DNA of 64,000 nt from Siniperca chuatsi (GCF_020085105.1 NC_058058.1:6564175-6628174), one strand, 5' to 3'. Positions 37,071 to 54,493 are shown, counted from the first letter of the stretch. The notes: a model not told the origin generated them from the letters alone. Translations and numbers: made by a program.

Positions 37071-38084
37071 AGACCATACAGCTCATTAGTAAAAACAGGA
37101 CATAGGGTATTTGTTTATCTTCCACCTTGTTGCTTTTGGATCAATCAAATAAGTTTTTGTCATCATCCTGCCCCTCGTGTCTCCAGTTGGCCCTGACACC
37201 TAATTTATCACCTCCCCACATGTTTTTAATGGCTCTGTGCCTCTGTGGTCACTAGACTGACAGGGTCACATTCACAGAAACTCTTGGCTGCTGACAAATA
37301 ACACAAACTTTCCAATCCAAACTTTTGAGGAGTGTCGCTCATGCTTCAGCATCTCAGATCATCAATGCCACTCTTCTTCTCTGTTAATTTGTGGTGTAAT
37401 GAGGTTATACAGCGTCCTGGCTGCTGAATGTTGCTGTTTCAACTGTTTAAGGGGTGATTGCAACATCCCAAATAGCCTATACGGTCTGTAACTGTGAGCC
37501 CCTCCTTTTCATTTGACACCGACAACAGCTGCTGCTCCGTCCTGTACAATCCTGTCTCCTTCCTCTGGTCTGTCCATGTGTGGAGCCTGTTGGCCAGCGA
37601 GCCAATAGGTGCTATTTAAAAAAAGTTCAGCGAATGAGGAGGGGTGGAAAAGAGGGTCATGATGGTTCATTGAAGTTGTGTTAGTGTGTGTCTGGCAATA
37701 CTTTTCCCATGAGGAGAGAAGTTTACAACTAAAGTTACAACTAGGCTGGCATTCAGGCTTGAGAGATTCAGGTTTCAGGAGCAGTAACACTGGTAGTAGC
37801 ATTATTAGCATTGTCAGTATTATTCAAAATGGCCACCAGATGAGGTTACTGAAGAGTGAGTCAGTCACCTTCCACAGAAAAAGATGGTTGAATAAGAAAC
37901 CTTTCAGAAATTAACGGAAAATCAATTAAGTGACACTAATGTTTAATATTCTAAAAATGTATCTGAAGTTGTTTCAGGGGTATTAAGCTCAAGAAACTTT
38001 CAAAGCATATTAATGACCATAAAATGTCAAATTCAAGTTAAATGAACAAGAGTCTACAGCCATGCTAGCAGTTCTGTAAGGTTG

Positions 38085-38500
38085 TACTTGGGCACAGTGG
38101 TGCTTTGAGCTAAATGCTAATGTCGGCATGCTAACACGCTGATGCTAAGCAGGTATTATGTTTACCATTTTCACCATGTTAGTTTAGCATGTTAGCATGC
38201 TAATATTTGCCAATTAGCACTAGCTGAGGCTGATGGGAAAGTTGTTAGTTTTGCAGGTATTTGGTCATAAACCCAAAATATTGGACAAACTGAAAATTTG
38301 ACCTGATGATGGCAGCAGATGAAAAGTCAGAGGATCGCCAAAGTTATCAGGATTCATTGTCTGGGAGCAACAAATGTCTGTACAAAGTTTCATGGCAATC
38401 CATCCAACAGTTTATATTTCAGTCTGGACCAAAGTGTTGGTCTGACTGACTGACCGACAGAGACATTGCCATCCCTAGAGCCAGCTAGCATGGCTAAAAA
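38085..38500. repeat. 'GCTAGCATGGCTAAA' interspersed repeat
   Basis: Contains GCTAATGTCGGCATGCTAAC, ATGTTAGCATGCTAATATTTG, CAAAGTTTCATGGCAATCC and ends AGAGCCAGCTAGCATGGC. I recognise this as a widespread fish repeat. It is non-coding. Confidence 0.6.
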
Positions 38501-40529
38501 ATATCCACATAAAACTGGTGTAAATACACACCGACATGAACAAAGCAACTAAAAGTCAGACTATGAAAAGCTCCAGTTCAGTCTAACAATTAAATAAATT
38601 AATAAATGTGTACAATAACACTAAAGCTGAAGCAAAGATGAGAAAATGTAAAGCAGCTGGCACACAGCTGAGGCCTCAAATAGGCACTGGGGTTACTTTT
38701 CATTCTCACCCTGACACAGCACGGAGGTGATCTCTGCACTCGGCTCAGGTGAATAATAACAAACTGTGAGCCAGGAACAAAGATCATCGTCTCCTGTTTA
38801 CCAGCAGACGTCCAACTCGCTTTAAAGCGCTTCGACATGGCAGGGAGGCCTCGTTGCTGTATAACGGATAATTCTAACAAGTGGTTTAGTACTTAGCATT
38901 ATCCCAAAATTTTCATTTGGAGCTGCAGTGGCCTCGCTACAACAGGTAAAGACTTGTGTTAAACGTGTGTTGTTGTTTCCGAAGCTTCGTAAACAACAAG
39001 ATGTTGGAGTTGGACCATTTTTTATGTCAATGAAGTCCTCTTTTTTGTTCATGTACTGTACTGAAAGATTTAGAGGGCCCTGTCAACAAAACATTATGTC
39101 GCTACCTTAAACACGCTGCCAATTAGTGAAATCACCATTCACTCATCGCCTCGCCAAGGTTGGGAGACCCAACACCCAATACTTTTTTAACAGGAATTTT
39201 AAAAACTAAATATCATTATAAAGTTTGCTAGAGTTTGGACACTCCATCGCTGACCAAGAAAACGAATTAGAACTCAAACAAATGTACAGTTTCGTGTTTT
39301 TTTGGTGTGAATTGTGAAAAACACAAAAAGTACAATAAAAAAAACCCACAGAAATTGAGATATGTTCCCCTTATATCCCCTATTGTAGCCAAGAAACTCC
39401 ACGCACTCCCTTTCTCCCATTTGTTTATGCCAGACACCTTCTCCTTTCTGTATATCAGCACTTAAATGTGTTACAGTCCTCACTATCTGCTGCAGATTGA
39501 GGACCGCGGCTCATTGCGATCATGAATGAGATTCCCCAGTTACCACAAACCCGACCCTGAGCTTCATTTCTGGACGGCCCCGCAAGAGGACACTCGCACC
39601 TGTCATTCACACGGCTACTGACCCATAGAGACAGTTTGTAGGTGGATTTAGAAAAGATGTCGGCACTCAAAAGATGTCTTTTATGTGATGTTCAGAGATT
39701 AGCAGAGTAATGTGCATCTGTCAGTTGGTTTGGTGTGTCCTCCAGTGACCATGAAACAATACTGTGATTTAAAGTCTGGAAACATTTGACAGGCGTGTTT
39801 CAGTTGTTTATCACGGATACACTGTCTGCTTGGAGCATATTTTTCTCTTTAATCATTCAAGATATAAAGACACATTGTGGCGGACAAAGGAGAGATGGCA
39901 AAACATTTAACAGTCTGTGGAAGTCAAAAAGTTAAACCAATTAAAAATGTTAAAACAAAGTATATTTAAGAACCCATATGAATTTTTGCACATTTTATCC
40001 CATTTATTACAAATCTCATAACATTTACATTACTCATTAACATAATCCAGAGCTCTGTACATGTTTTATATGTTTTTGTATGTCATTTCAGTGCAGGGAG
40101 AAAATCTAATTCTAGGTCCTAGTGTTCCCCTGCAACAAAAAGTCAACATTAACACAACTTTTAAACTGAATACAAAATAATAGTGGCATGGAAGTCAGAA
40201 AAACACATCAAAATATCCAAAAAACTGTGATGTATTGGAGAATTTTGACAAAAATGTAACATAAATGGAATAAAATTGGTGCACTGGTATGGTTCATTCT
40301 TCCAAATAATCCCACTGTGCTAAACTGGGCCGTTAATGGGCCAATTATACCTGTATGTATTGCATTCATACACACACATTGTATTTCAGCCTTACACGAA
40401 AGCCAAATTATTTTATTTTGGTGAACTTAAACACCAGTGAAATAAAGATCAATCAAAGGATTTGAACAGCTTGTGTCTTCATGTTGCAAATGACAATTAC
40501 ATCTTTACCTTTTTCTTCTTTTTTTCAGG

Positions 40530-40630
40530 TATCAGGTACGACATCCCAAACGATCCCAAACCATTCTTTCTGCTCAGAGGAAGACAATACACAGCTACAA
40601 CATCCAGCCAAAAGCAGAGGGCACCTTCGG
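40530..40630 (+). other. Candidate 5' untranslated exon of the klhl31-type gene
   Basis: A strong polypyrimidine tract plus AG (TTCTTCTTTTTTTCAG) ends at 40529. A possible donor CTTCGG|GTATTT follows near 40630. The segment has no conserved frame. It could equally be the start of one exon running into 40824. Weak support. Confidence 0.3.
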
Positions 40631-40823
40631 GTATTTTTGTTAGTAAAGGAAGTCAGCACTTTTTCATTTATTTTTGTTGATTAGCTGGATTTTTAGCAAG
40701 TGAGCCAGTGTCCCTGTCTGTCAAGAACTGTCAACTCAGTAAACCTTACTTACTGTAGGAAACCATTTCCTGAAGTAAACTTAGGCTAAAACCTACAAAA
40801 ACCCCCACCTCAACAGTCAAACT

Positions 40824-43800
40824 ATGGCCCCCAAGAAGAAGGTCACCCGTCAGAAGAAGCCTGCAGTGGAAACCATCTCTCAGGTCGCCATGGAGACCGC
40901 CCCAGTCCCGCTGAAGGTGGAGAGCCGTGGTGATGGTGTGGTGGTGGTGGAGACCGGGGTGAAGAAGATCGAGCAGATGGCGGCGCTGGACATCGCCCAG
41001 CTGAATAGCCTCAACCTGCCGCTGCCGCCACCGATCATCAAGCCCGGAGAGAGAGGCCTCGGCCTGGGCAGCGAGCTGACACGACCCCTGCACGGCAACG
41101 CCCTGCTGGAGGAGCTCAGCAAGATGCGGCAGGAGAAGTAGGTTCTGATACTTCTATACATATCGTAATTGATCCTATACAATTCTGATATGAAATGATA
41201 CAATTAAGGTGCGATACAACACAATAACGATACAATTACGATACAATACATTGACAATATGGTACAATTCTAATATAATACAATTACGATACAATACAAT
41301 TCTGGTATAATACAATTACATTACGGTACAATTACGACACAATATAATTACAGTACATTACAATTACAATACAATACAATTTGGATACAACACAAAAACG
41401 ATATAATATAACATACAATACAATTATGGTATGATACAATACATTGACAATATGGTACAATGGTACAATTCTGATATAATACAGTTACAATGCAATATAA
41501 TTACAGTACAATACAATTACAACACAATACAATTCTGGTATATAACAATTATGATACAATACAATTTGGATACAACACAATTACGATATAACATAATTAC
41601 AATACAATAAACATACGACACAATACAATTACGATACATTACAATTTTGATATAATACAATTAGAATACAGTACAATTACGATACAATACAATTTGGGTA
41701 CAACACAATTAATATATAATATAATTATGATAAAATACAATTACGAAACAATACAATACTCATATACTACTATATTGTCACAAATTACATTGTATTACAT
41801 AGTAATTTGCCCTTTCCTACTTCATTATACTTTTATATTATAAACTGTATGTATTGTATTGTGTCATGAGTTATTGTCTCAGGTATGTGTGTCATTCATC
41901 AATTCATCCTGTGTCCACCTGCTCTCCCCCTCAGGTTCCTGACCGACCTGGAGTTGGCCTGTAAGACAAAGGCCTTTGATGTCCACAAGCTGGTCATCTC
42001 CTCAATCAGTCAGTACTTCAGAGAGATTCTGGCCAAAGACCCGAGCATGAAGCGCCTGGAGCTCCCCTCGCTCTCACCTCTAGGTAATTTACGTTAAGAC
42101 AACATCTTATAATCAAGATTTATTTGTCCTCCTCACCTGCTTTTCATTTAACTGTTGCATCAATCCTCCCGTAAAGCAGAATGAAAAGGACCATATGGAT
42201 ACATGGATAGTTGTTTTGTTCAGACCCATTTAGAAGAAAACAACAAACAATCCTGTTACATATTATATCGAATATCAAGGAGCATGAGAATGCCCATTTC
42301 TGAGAACCTTTATTTTAACTTCTAGTCAAGATCCCAAACTTTCTAGATGCCAAATATATTTTACAAGAAATTAGCATAAAATGGGAAACAGTAAGTCGAT
42401 AATAATAATATTTGTTTAGGTAATTTTTCAAGCAAAAATGCCCCAAATTCTCCAGTTACAAGCGTCACTTGTGAGGATTTGCTGTTTTTTTTTCTGTGTC
42501 TTATGTGACAGTAAACTGAGTATCTTTGAGTTTTGGAAAACAAGCCATTTGAAGACGCCACCTGGAGCTTCAGGCAAAGTGTGATGAACATTAGTCGCCC
42601 TAAAAAGATGCACACGACAGAAAGTTGTGATATTTCACTCAGCGTGAGCATCATAAAGCCTCAATGAAGCTTTGAGCAAAATGTTTTTCTAACTTTAAAG
42701 CTGCTTGAAGGGGAAATTAATCCAGTCTCTCGTGGCCAAAGCAGGCTTTGTTTCTGCTTCCTGACAAAATATCTGGTTTCCCATGTTAGAGACTCAGGTT
42801 GGGGCTGAACTAAATGTCTGTCTTGCTCTCGCCCCCTCTGTCTGCAGGTCTGGCCAACGTCATCACCTTCGCCTACCTGGGTCGCGTCCACATGTCCCTC
42901 TACACCATCGGTTGCACCGTCTCCGCCGCCGCCACCTTGCAGATCCCTCACCTCCTCAAGATGTGCATGGACTTCCTGCTGGCCGAGCTCAACGTGCAGA
43001 CCTGTGTCTACATCTGGAACATTGCTGCAGCATACGGCCTGCTGCCTGTGTGCGACGCCGCCCGCCGCTTCGTCCTGGAGAACTTCATGCAGTTCGCCGA
43101 CACGCCGCTGTTCAACCAGCTGACCCTGGAGCAGATCTCTGCCTTCCTGCAGGACGACTCGCTGCTGTTGCAGTCAGAGGTCACCGCCTTCCAGGTCAGA
43201 GGTCAAACTTTGTCTTGAAAGGTCAGAGGATGAAATAGGATATGCTGTCAAGTGTTTCTCATTTCCTTCTGAATTACTTCTTGCACAGTTGAATGAATAA
43301 TAGCTGCTGTTTAAACGTCGTTACAGTCGATTTGAATCCAAATTGAACTCAAAAGGTTCTTTCCATGAATTGAGAACATAACATTCACTTCTGGTGTGCT
43401 AACTGAGGAGGTCTTCTAGGAGGCGACTGCTTCTAGTATTAACTCGTCGACCCTCTGGACTTTCCTCCTATTTTCATCCAGACCTAAAAACAGACCGCAG
43501 ACCAGCTGCTCAGAGCATAACAGAGATCCATGAATCAAAGCCTGCATGTCGTCTGTATGCAGAAACCACCAAGTATAACTTAGTGTATGCAAGAAGCGAG
43601 CTCATGTATTAATATACAACTCCATTACAGACCCAAATAGACAAGCAGCTGAGGGGGGAGAAGCAGTGATGGTTGTATTTATAAACTGGACCAAATGTGA
43701 GCCTGCCAGTGCCTGAGTGAACATGACTATTATCCTGGTTTTTATTCAGTTTTTCTTGAATTGTCTCTATTTCTTATATATTGTATTACTGGAATTTATT

Positions 43801-46800
43801 TTTATTGATTTTCTAATTTTCTAATTTTTATTTGCTCCCAAAACCAACACGTGCAGTAAAATGTTATCAGACAAGTCAAAAATATAACCAAAATCATAGT
43901 TTGTTAAATATTTAAAGAAATTTAATATAAATATACTTTTCATTTAACCTCCAGTCAGTTTGTAAATAAAAGCAAAAAGCTTTTTGTTTTCTTTTGCCAC
44001 CAATTAGTTGATGAAATAAATTAAAACTTATTTTACGCTTCTTTTCATTTTCACTAGCTTGTTATTTTTCAGCTCCTTAGTTTTCCTATTTTTTGGGTCT
44101 CTGCACTCATTTAATCATTTATCTACTTACTATTCTTCCCAAGCAACTCTTCTTCTCTTCCTCCTTTAACTAACCATATATTTTTTTTTTTAACTTGTTT
44201 CATATCCATTAGACAAATTCTCGGCTACATATAAAGCAGTTTTTGTAACTTGGGTCTTGAAAGATGCTCTATAAAGATAATTATATTACATTATTGATGT
44301 TGCATTTTTGTCTTATTCCCTGAAAGCATCTCTCTCTCTCTCCAGCTGGCCATGAAGTGGCTCGACTTCGACGCCTCTCGTCAGGCTCACGCCGCAGAGC
44401 TCCTGTCTCATATCCGCTTTGAGACGATCCCGGCCAGCGAGCTGGTCAGTCAGATCCAGCCGGTGCCCCGCATGATGATGGACCCTCAGTGTCACCGCCT
44501 CCTGGTGGACGCCATGAACTACCACCTGCTGCCCTACCAGCAGAACACCCTGCAGTCCCGACGCACACAGGTCCGCGCCGGTCAGCAGACTCTGCTCACC
44601 GTCGGCGGCCGACCATCACTCACAGAGAGAGCTCTCAGCCGCGAGGTCGGTGCTTTGTGCGTGTGGTTTGTATGCGTTCACTGCCTTAAAAGAAACACAA
44701 ACATCCCTAATTGACCTTTGACCCCGGTGTCCAGGTGCTGTGGAGGGACCCTCGTGAAGGAGGAGCGACCTGGCGTCACCTCACCCAGCTGCCGGCGAAG
44801 AGCTTCAACCAGTGCGTGGCTGTGATGGACGGCTTCCTGTACGTGGCCGGAGGAGAGGACCAGAACGACGCCCGCAACCAGGCCAAACACGCCGTCAGCA
44901 CCCTCAGCAGGTTCGAGGACAGAAAGATCAAATATCTGACTGCCTTAAAAGACACAGGCAGAGATAAAATAGTGGTAACACTTTCTAACAATAACCCTTT
45001 ACTTTATAAAGCATATAACTTTTAATAGTTTTCAGAAAACATTCATGTGGCTGCTGTTGATTCTGCTTCGCTTTCTCTTAAGTTAATTCATCCAAAGGCC
45101 AGTTAACTGCCTAAAATCCAGTTATTAACAAGTTATTTACATGAACAACTACAGACTTGATGGCTTAGGGTCTCAGTATGCGTCAAACAAAGTGCTTGTC
45201 AGATCGTCTAGCAGCGTCCGAAACCGCCTTTCCAACGTTGGAAACAACGAGGAGCTGCGTCTGACAACTTGTGTAACTTTCTGAAACAGACATTCACAGC
45301 CACTTCCTGCTGCTCTTGGCCAGGCTTGCGGAGGTGTGAAAGTAGGCTGGGGTTGAACTTCTCTTTCACCTTATGCATCACTTTTAGCATGTACAATCGA
45401 CACTCTGTCTTTGAGGAGAGACTGCCTGAACGTGAGCGCCGTTATCCCCATTTGGACGATTAATTGCGTCTCGCCACTTAAATAAACACTTTTGCCTTTA
45501 GACGTGGCCAGACGATAACTACCTTGTCCCATTCCAGGCCGTATGATGCATACTGAAGCCTTTATTGTAGAGCAAGAAACTCGTGGCCATTTATTAAGGA
45601 CTTATTTCCTTTCTAAAGCATCAAGTCTGCAGTTATAAATGTTAATAAGTTGTCAAAAATGACTTTTGGTCCAGATATTCTGGAGATTTCCAGAAGGTAA
45701 GAGGTCGAACAGTCCACTGAAGAGGCCTTACTGATTAATTAAAAGTTCTTTGTTAACCATTGAAGGTCTCTTATAAACCCATTATAAAAGCTACCTTACT
45801 TAAAAGTGGTACAGAAATGATTAGTGCTACTTTTTCACGGAGCTTGCTGGGCTGCTTGGGCTCACGCTAGTCTGACATAAACACAGTAAACACACAAAGT
45901 CAAGGCTGGATTAACCTTCTAGGAGGCCGTCACTTTCCCTCTCTGCATTGTGCACAGCGGTTTTATGATGAAATATACTTTGTCCCAAATTTTGGGTGGT
46001 AATCTGATAAAACACAGATTAATTTACCGTGTAATCACAGTATTTGCTGAAACAATAAGTCTTAAAACTAGATTTTGAGGGCCTCCAGATCAGGTAAAGC
46101 CACTTTGGTGGTTGGTGATCTGGCCCTGCACAAACTTCTCTAAACATGACCCTCTAACCTTTACCTCCACCAGATATGACCCTCGCTTCAACACCTGGCT
46201 CCACCTGGCCAGCATGCGTCAGCGCCGCACCCACTTCTCTCTGGCAGCCAGCGGCGGCCGCCTGTTCGCCATCGGCGGCCGCAACGTGGAGGGTCTGCTG
46301 GCCACCACCGAGAGCTACCTGCCCTCCTCCAACACCTGGCACATGCGCGCGCCCATGGAGGTGCCCCGCTGCTGCCACTCCAGCGCCACCCTACCCTCCG
46401 GAGACATCCTGGTCACCGGCGGCTACATCAACTGCGCCTACTCCCGCTCTGTGGCGTGCTACAAAGTGGAGACCGACACCTGGACCGAGAAGGCCTCCAT
46501 GGAGACACCCCGTGGCTGGCACTGCTCCGCCACCCTCGGAGGGAAGGTGTATGTAGTGGGAGGAAGCCAGCTGGGGCCCGGCGGCGAGCGGGTGGATGTC
46601 CTCTCTGTGGAGGTCTTCTCCCCAGAGAGTGGCATGTGGAGCCGGGCTGCCCCTCTCCTCCTCGGCGTGAGCACCGCCGGCCTGTCCCCGCTGGCCGACA
46701 AGCTGTACCTGCTGGGAGGCTGGAACGAGGCGGAGAAGCGCTACAAGGCGGCCGTCCAGAAGTACGACCCGGCCACAGACAGCTGGTCCATGGCGGAGGA

Positions 46801-46966
46801 TCTGCCCGAGCCCACGGTGGGAGTGTCCTGCTGCACCCTCACCCTGCCGCCCCGCCACGCACCGCGCCGGCAGCAGCACCGCAACACCCCGGCCCACGAA
46901 GAGCAGCAGCAGAAGAACCGGAGCAGAGAGAGCAGCGTGGCTCCTTCACAAACCATCCCAGCATAG
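40824..46966 (+). CDS. klhl31: Kelch-like protein 31 type BTB-BACK-Kelch protein
   Basis: Six coding exons: 40824-41137, 41935-42083, 42848-43194, 44346-44645, 44735-44910, 46174-46966. The total is 2079 nt (692 aa) and all junctions are in frame. The start MAPKKK matches the KLHL31 N-terminus. Residues 1-104 are a poorly conserved leader. The BTB domain spans about 100-220 ([31 protein letters not shown]). BACK follows at about 221-330 ([20 protein letters not shown]). The linker [20 protein letters not shown], then six Kelch blades from about 370 to 655 ([73 protein letters not shown]). KLHL31 is muscle-enriched, acts in myogenesis and sarcomere integrity, and belongs to the cullin-3 adaptor class. 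The tail after the last blade is polar and Gln/Arg-rich, and the protein is longer than human KLHL31 (634 aa). It could be a teleost paralog rather than the one-to-one ortholog. Exons are GC-rich against AT-rich introns, which creates long spurious antisense frames. AATAAA signals lie near 47258-47270. Confidence 0.92.
41160..41790 (+). repeat. Degenerate 'ACAATTACGATACAATAC' minisatellite
   Basis: Intron 1 of the klhl31-type gene is filled with imperfect repeats of ATACAATTACGATACAAT-like units over about 630 bp, almost devoid of long G or C runs. The rest of the intron is ordinary. Confidence 0.9.
45570..45790. repeat. 'CATCAAGTCTGCAGTTATAAA' repeat, copy 1
   Basis: Shares GCATCAAGTCTGCAGTTATAA and TTTTGGTCCAGAT with 56640-56900, where CCATCAAGTCTGCAGTTATAA and TTTTTAGTCCAGAT occur in the same order. 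It lies in the last intron of the klhl31-type gene. Confidence 0.6.
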
Positions 46967-49702
46967 AGAGACAGAGAGGAAGGGAGAGACTAGAGGAGAG
47001 GACCGGTGGTTTAACCTCTGGAGAACATCTGGATCATGTCTGCTCTTTTTTTCTGTTTATATCTATGTGGGGGAAAATGTGCCCCACTTAAAACTGAAAT
47101 AGAAATTTATTTCAGTCTGTAAATAATTACACAAAGACTTTTGTCAGAAAACAACAATTACTCCAAACGAAACAGTACAGCAGAAAACAATGGACCTTAG
47201 CAGAAAGATGTTTTTCTTCTTTAGTATTTAACACTAAAATATTATTATTTTTATGAATAATAAATAATAATAAAGTTTTATTATTATTTAACACCTAAAA
47301 GGACTGATAATAATGATGGAGGATTTAATTGGACAAAAATGTCCATAGATTTACACAATTTAGATGAAACTTTGGTCACAAATGTTTCCAAAGTGATTTT
47401 ATGGTGTCCAAAGAACGTTTTTGCTTCTGTCCTGTATTATTACGACAGAAACAGCTAAATTGAAACTAGATGCTGATTTAAGAGACAGGCAGCCACAGAC
47501 CTACATGCTGCAAGTCGTGCAAGAAATAAAAGAGAGCTTGCATGGTCCAAAGTGGCCTCAGGAGGTTTTACATCGATGGAAAAGGAGAAAGGAGAGGAGG
47601 AAAAACTGGATGAGTGATGAATTGTAGAGTGGAGCAGGTGGAGGCAGAGCTGATGGATGGAGGATGAAGAAGGATGGAAAGGCAGGAACAGTGGCTGTTT
47701 GTGTTTGAGCGTCACTGTGAATCCACTGGCAGTTTGTGTACAAAGGTGTATCTAGGCAGTGTGTGTGACTGTGCAAATAAGTTTGAATGTGTGTGTGTGT
47801 GTGTGTGTGACAGAGATGAGTGAATGACCGCAGTGTGTGGCCGCTACGGGAAAATGAGCCAATTCTGACAAAAACTGCAATAATAAATATTTCTCACGAG
47901 GACAGAAGCAGGCCAGCAATAAACAAACCGGTTTTATTTATTTAATGGATATCTGTCAGAAGTAGTGTAGCTAAATTGTGACACAATGAATTTAAAAATG
48001 ATGTAGTACTTAAAAATTAACATTTTATAAGTGCAATGGAGTGGAAGGATTAAGATGTGAACACAAGAGGAAGGCAGTGTGAACTCAACACAGGTGAGAT
48101 TTAAAAAGAAATTAATGGAAAATACCATTAAAAAAAAAAAAGTACAAGTTTCTTGGTTTCAACACACCACAAATTAAACTTTCCCAAGAAACCAAGATTA
48201 AGGAAAATGCTTATATAAAGATATAAAATCTAAAAAAAAAATAAATAAAAGCATACAAATTAGAAAAATATAGATAAAAATCCAACAAATAAAGAAAAAA
48301 AAAAGGAAGAAATAAAACGTGTGATGAAATCTCACCTCACCTGTGCTTGTTTTAAAACATTTGCCTCCTCTGACTTATAATTTCTACTGAAACTAAGACA
48401 AACCACCAACTGAAGAACCAGTGAGCCTCCAGCAGGTGGCGCTAACAGCTGTGGAGCACATTGAGAGTTATTGATATATATTGTTTATTCTGAGAGACAA
48501 TGAGGCTAATCGGGCTCACTTGATTGGATGAATCCCTCTGTATTTGTCTCCCTCTTGGCACTGGATGAGCTGTGCTGGTGGTTTCACTGAATAAAGCCAA
48601 TGTGATCAAAACATGCCGACTCCGCCTTGTTTTTTTATTTACACGTACAGACTGGGCTTCTGGGAAATGTAGTCTGACCACAGACACATGAACACTTGTA
48701 AACCAGATCTGGTTTCCTGTGCTGCTAGAAACGAGTCAAGACGTCAGAGATACGGTTAAAATAAAACTGGGCATTAAATTCAGCAATAATATTGATTATT
48801 AGCCGGAGTGTAATTAACATTTTAAAGATTTTTAAGGGATGTTTGTCCCAGGTGGTTAAGTTATAGTGCTGAATTGAAATTTTTAAATGAAAAGTATTGA
48901 GTATGCAAGACAAATATGAAAAGAATAAGTTCTCATGCAGGAAGAACTTGAGTGTTATACACTGGATTATTATAAATGCAATAATGCGAGTAGCATTGTA
49001 ATGTAAGCAAGGAGCTGGTGAAGGTGCAGCAAATTTTAGATTTAATGTACTGGTGGATAGTTTGATTTACTGTTTAATAGATTGTAGTTTGAACATGTAA
49101 ACCTCAAAGTAAATAATAAGTGTCAAATAAACATAGGGGAGTAAAAGCACAACATTTCCCTCTGAAATGTAGCGAAGTAACAAGTAGCATAAAATACAAA
49201 TACTCCAGACAAGTAGGTCTGAATTGTTTTTGGGTATTTGAGGAAAGGAACTGACTTTCCATCACTGCGTCACGTTTTCCCACAAACGGGGAAAGTTAAC
49301 GTCCCTTTGCAGGTTTGTTCTTGTTTCAGATATCTGTAATCATTTCACATCAGTCCATGTTCCACATTTCAGGGTTTCGTTCGTCAAGGTTTTTAGGATA
49401 AATAAATAAACCTGCTTCTTAAAAAAAAGGGAGATGACGCCACTACATAGGACGGTCTGTTTACAACAGATCTGACGGTTCAACATTCACATCTGACATT
49501 CACATCTGACGTGTGGACACAGACACTGCTGCCCACATGTGGCTAAAAGTCATCCTACAAGCAGAAATGAGGGTCTATAGCACGACTGCACGTTAAGGAA
49601 ATGTCTGTACACTTAAACTTAAATAAAGTAACGCCACAAGACAAGCGAGTCATTTTTTCCAATTTTATTACTTTGTTACAAACAAGATCAAAAGGTGGTC
49701 CT
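46967..49702. other. Intergenic region klhl31-rpl11 (3' ends of both genes)
   Basis: The two genes converge here. AATAAA runs near 47258-47270 probably end the kelch-gene transcript and TTTATT at 49664-49669 ends rpl11. Between them are a short (GT)n at 47787-47809 and AT-rich sequence with a fragment of the AAGTAC family near 49120-49230. No further gene is seen. Confidence 0.6.
49664..49669 (-). terminator. rpl11 poly(A) signal
   Basis: AATAAA on the minus strand, about 35 nt past the stop codon, consistent with the very short 3' untranslated region of ribosomal protein mRNAs. Confidence 0.8.
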
Positions 49703-53292
<3,590 letters not shown>

Positions 53293-54493
53293 GTTGGATC
53301 ACTAGAAGAGGACGTAACGTTTCCGGCGAAACAAATTTATAGCGTTGTGTTCGCGACAAATCAGCTCGGGGAAACATCACGGGGTAACGCGAGGGTTCCG
53401 TTTTGTGTACTAAAAGCAAAATATTTGCGTAAAAAAACAATAAAATAAGTAAATTATTTTATCGTCTGTTCGCAGCTTTGATTTTGGTTTCGATTGAGCA
53501 AACAGTGGCATGTCAATTCCATCGATTAGTTGATTAATCAATTGATCAAGAGAAAATGAATCAGCAACCGTTTTGATAATCAAAAAATAATTTAAATAAT
53601 ATTTCAAGCATAAACACAGTACATTCCCGCTGGTTCAGGTTGTGCTGCTTTAAAAAAAAAAAATCAATTTAATCATTATAATCTTGTTTTGGTCGTTCGG
53701 TCGGACAAAACAAGCAATTAGAAGATCTCACCTTAAGTTCTGGGAAATTGTGATGGGCAATTTCTTTTTATGTTCTTACATTTTGTAAAAGAGAGATTAA
53801 TTGAGAAAATAACCATCAGATTAATTGTTAAAAACAATTGTTAATTGCAGCCGTATTTATTAATTTTTCACTGTGTTTAGCTTTTGCCACAGACATACAG
53901 TAAATGTCTCTTTAACACCCTTTATTCCTTATTACACCAACAAGACAAGGTACATTTAAAACCTTTATTCAAGCTTAATTTACAAGAAAAGTCACAATAC
54001 CAAAACACTTCACATTAAAACAAGAGGTGATTTTAAATATGCAGAAACATTTATGATATCAGGCTGTTGCTGATCTGAAATAAGGAATGAAAGAATTAGG
54101 AAACTAAATATGTGACAAAACACTAATAGGTTTCTAAGGTTTTGTCTTTTTGAAAAGCTGTTCAAGAACTACCAGAATAATGGCTCATATCAAAACATTT
54201 GACACAATCTGCATTAAAGGCAAACATAAGAATAATTATTTCCCTTTTACATTACACACTGTTGAAACCTTATTTATCACCATGGACATGATATCTGACA
54301 AAGACTGATTACAAACTCATCTGCTTCTCATCATCTATGTCTCCTTCAGCGTCACTATTAATCAAGTAAATGAGGAATATCGATAAGGGATAATGCTCTT
54401 TATTACCTGGTTTCACCTAATTCACATAATTCATGAAAAGAGGAATTGTCTGTTATATTTCATGTATTCGTTGTTTCCCTCTTTTCCCATCAC
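53293..54493. other. Intergenic region rpl11-cgas
   Basis: The rpl11 promoter is at the left. The CGATTAATCGA family occupies about 53520-53860. cgas 3' untranslated sequence with candidate poly(A) signals on the minus strand (53964-53969, 53921-53926) fills the right half. Cgas transcription thus points at the rpl11 promoter with about 600 bp between. Confidence 0.6.
53304..53311 (-). promoter_or_regulatory. rpl11 5'TOP tract and probable transcription start
   Basis: Minus-strand CCTCTTCT lies about 12-19 nt upstream of the start codon. Ribosomal protein mRNAs begin at a C followed by pyrimidines (TOP), which gives mTOR/LARP1 translational control. The 5' untranslated region would be about 19 nt. 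The exact start base is inferred. Confidence 0.65.

Larger units (their letters stand above)
29177..40823. other. 11.6-kb intergenic region eloa-klhl31, no gene recognised
   Basis: Contains MITEs and repeats (30160-30905, 31495-31957, 32630-32890, 34632-35189, 36031-36806, 38085-38500), an L1-like fragment (36844-37070), a (CA)n run and AT-rich unique DNA. Short frames here match no family I know. Candidate non-coding kelch-gene exons are considered separately. The two genes diverge from this region, so it should hold both promoters. Confidence 0.6.

Noticed and set aside
46391-47091. Long frames antisense to, or in another frame of, the last klhl31 exon (168 and 211 codons)
   Set aside because: They overlap the GC-rich Kelch exon and carry no known domain. 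They are by-products of codon bias in the true frame.
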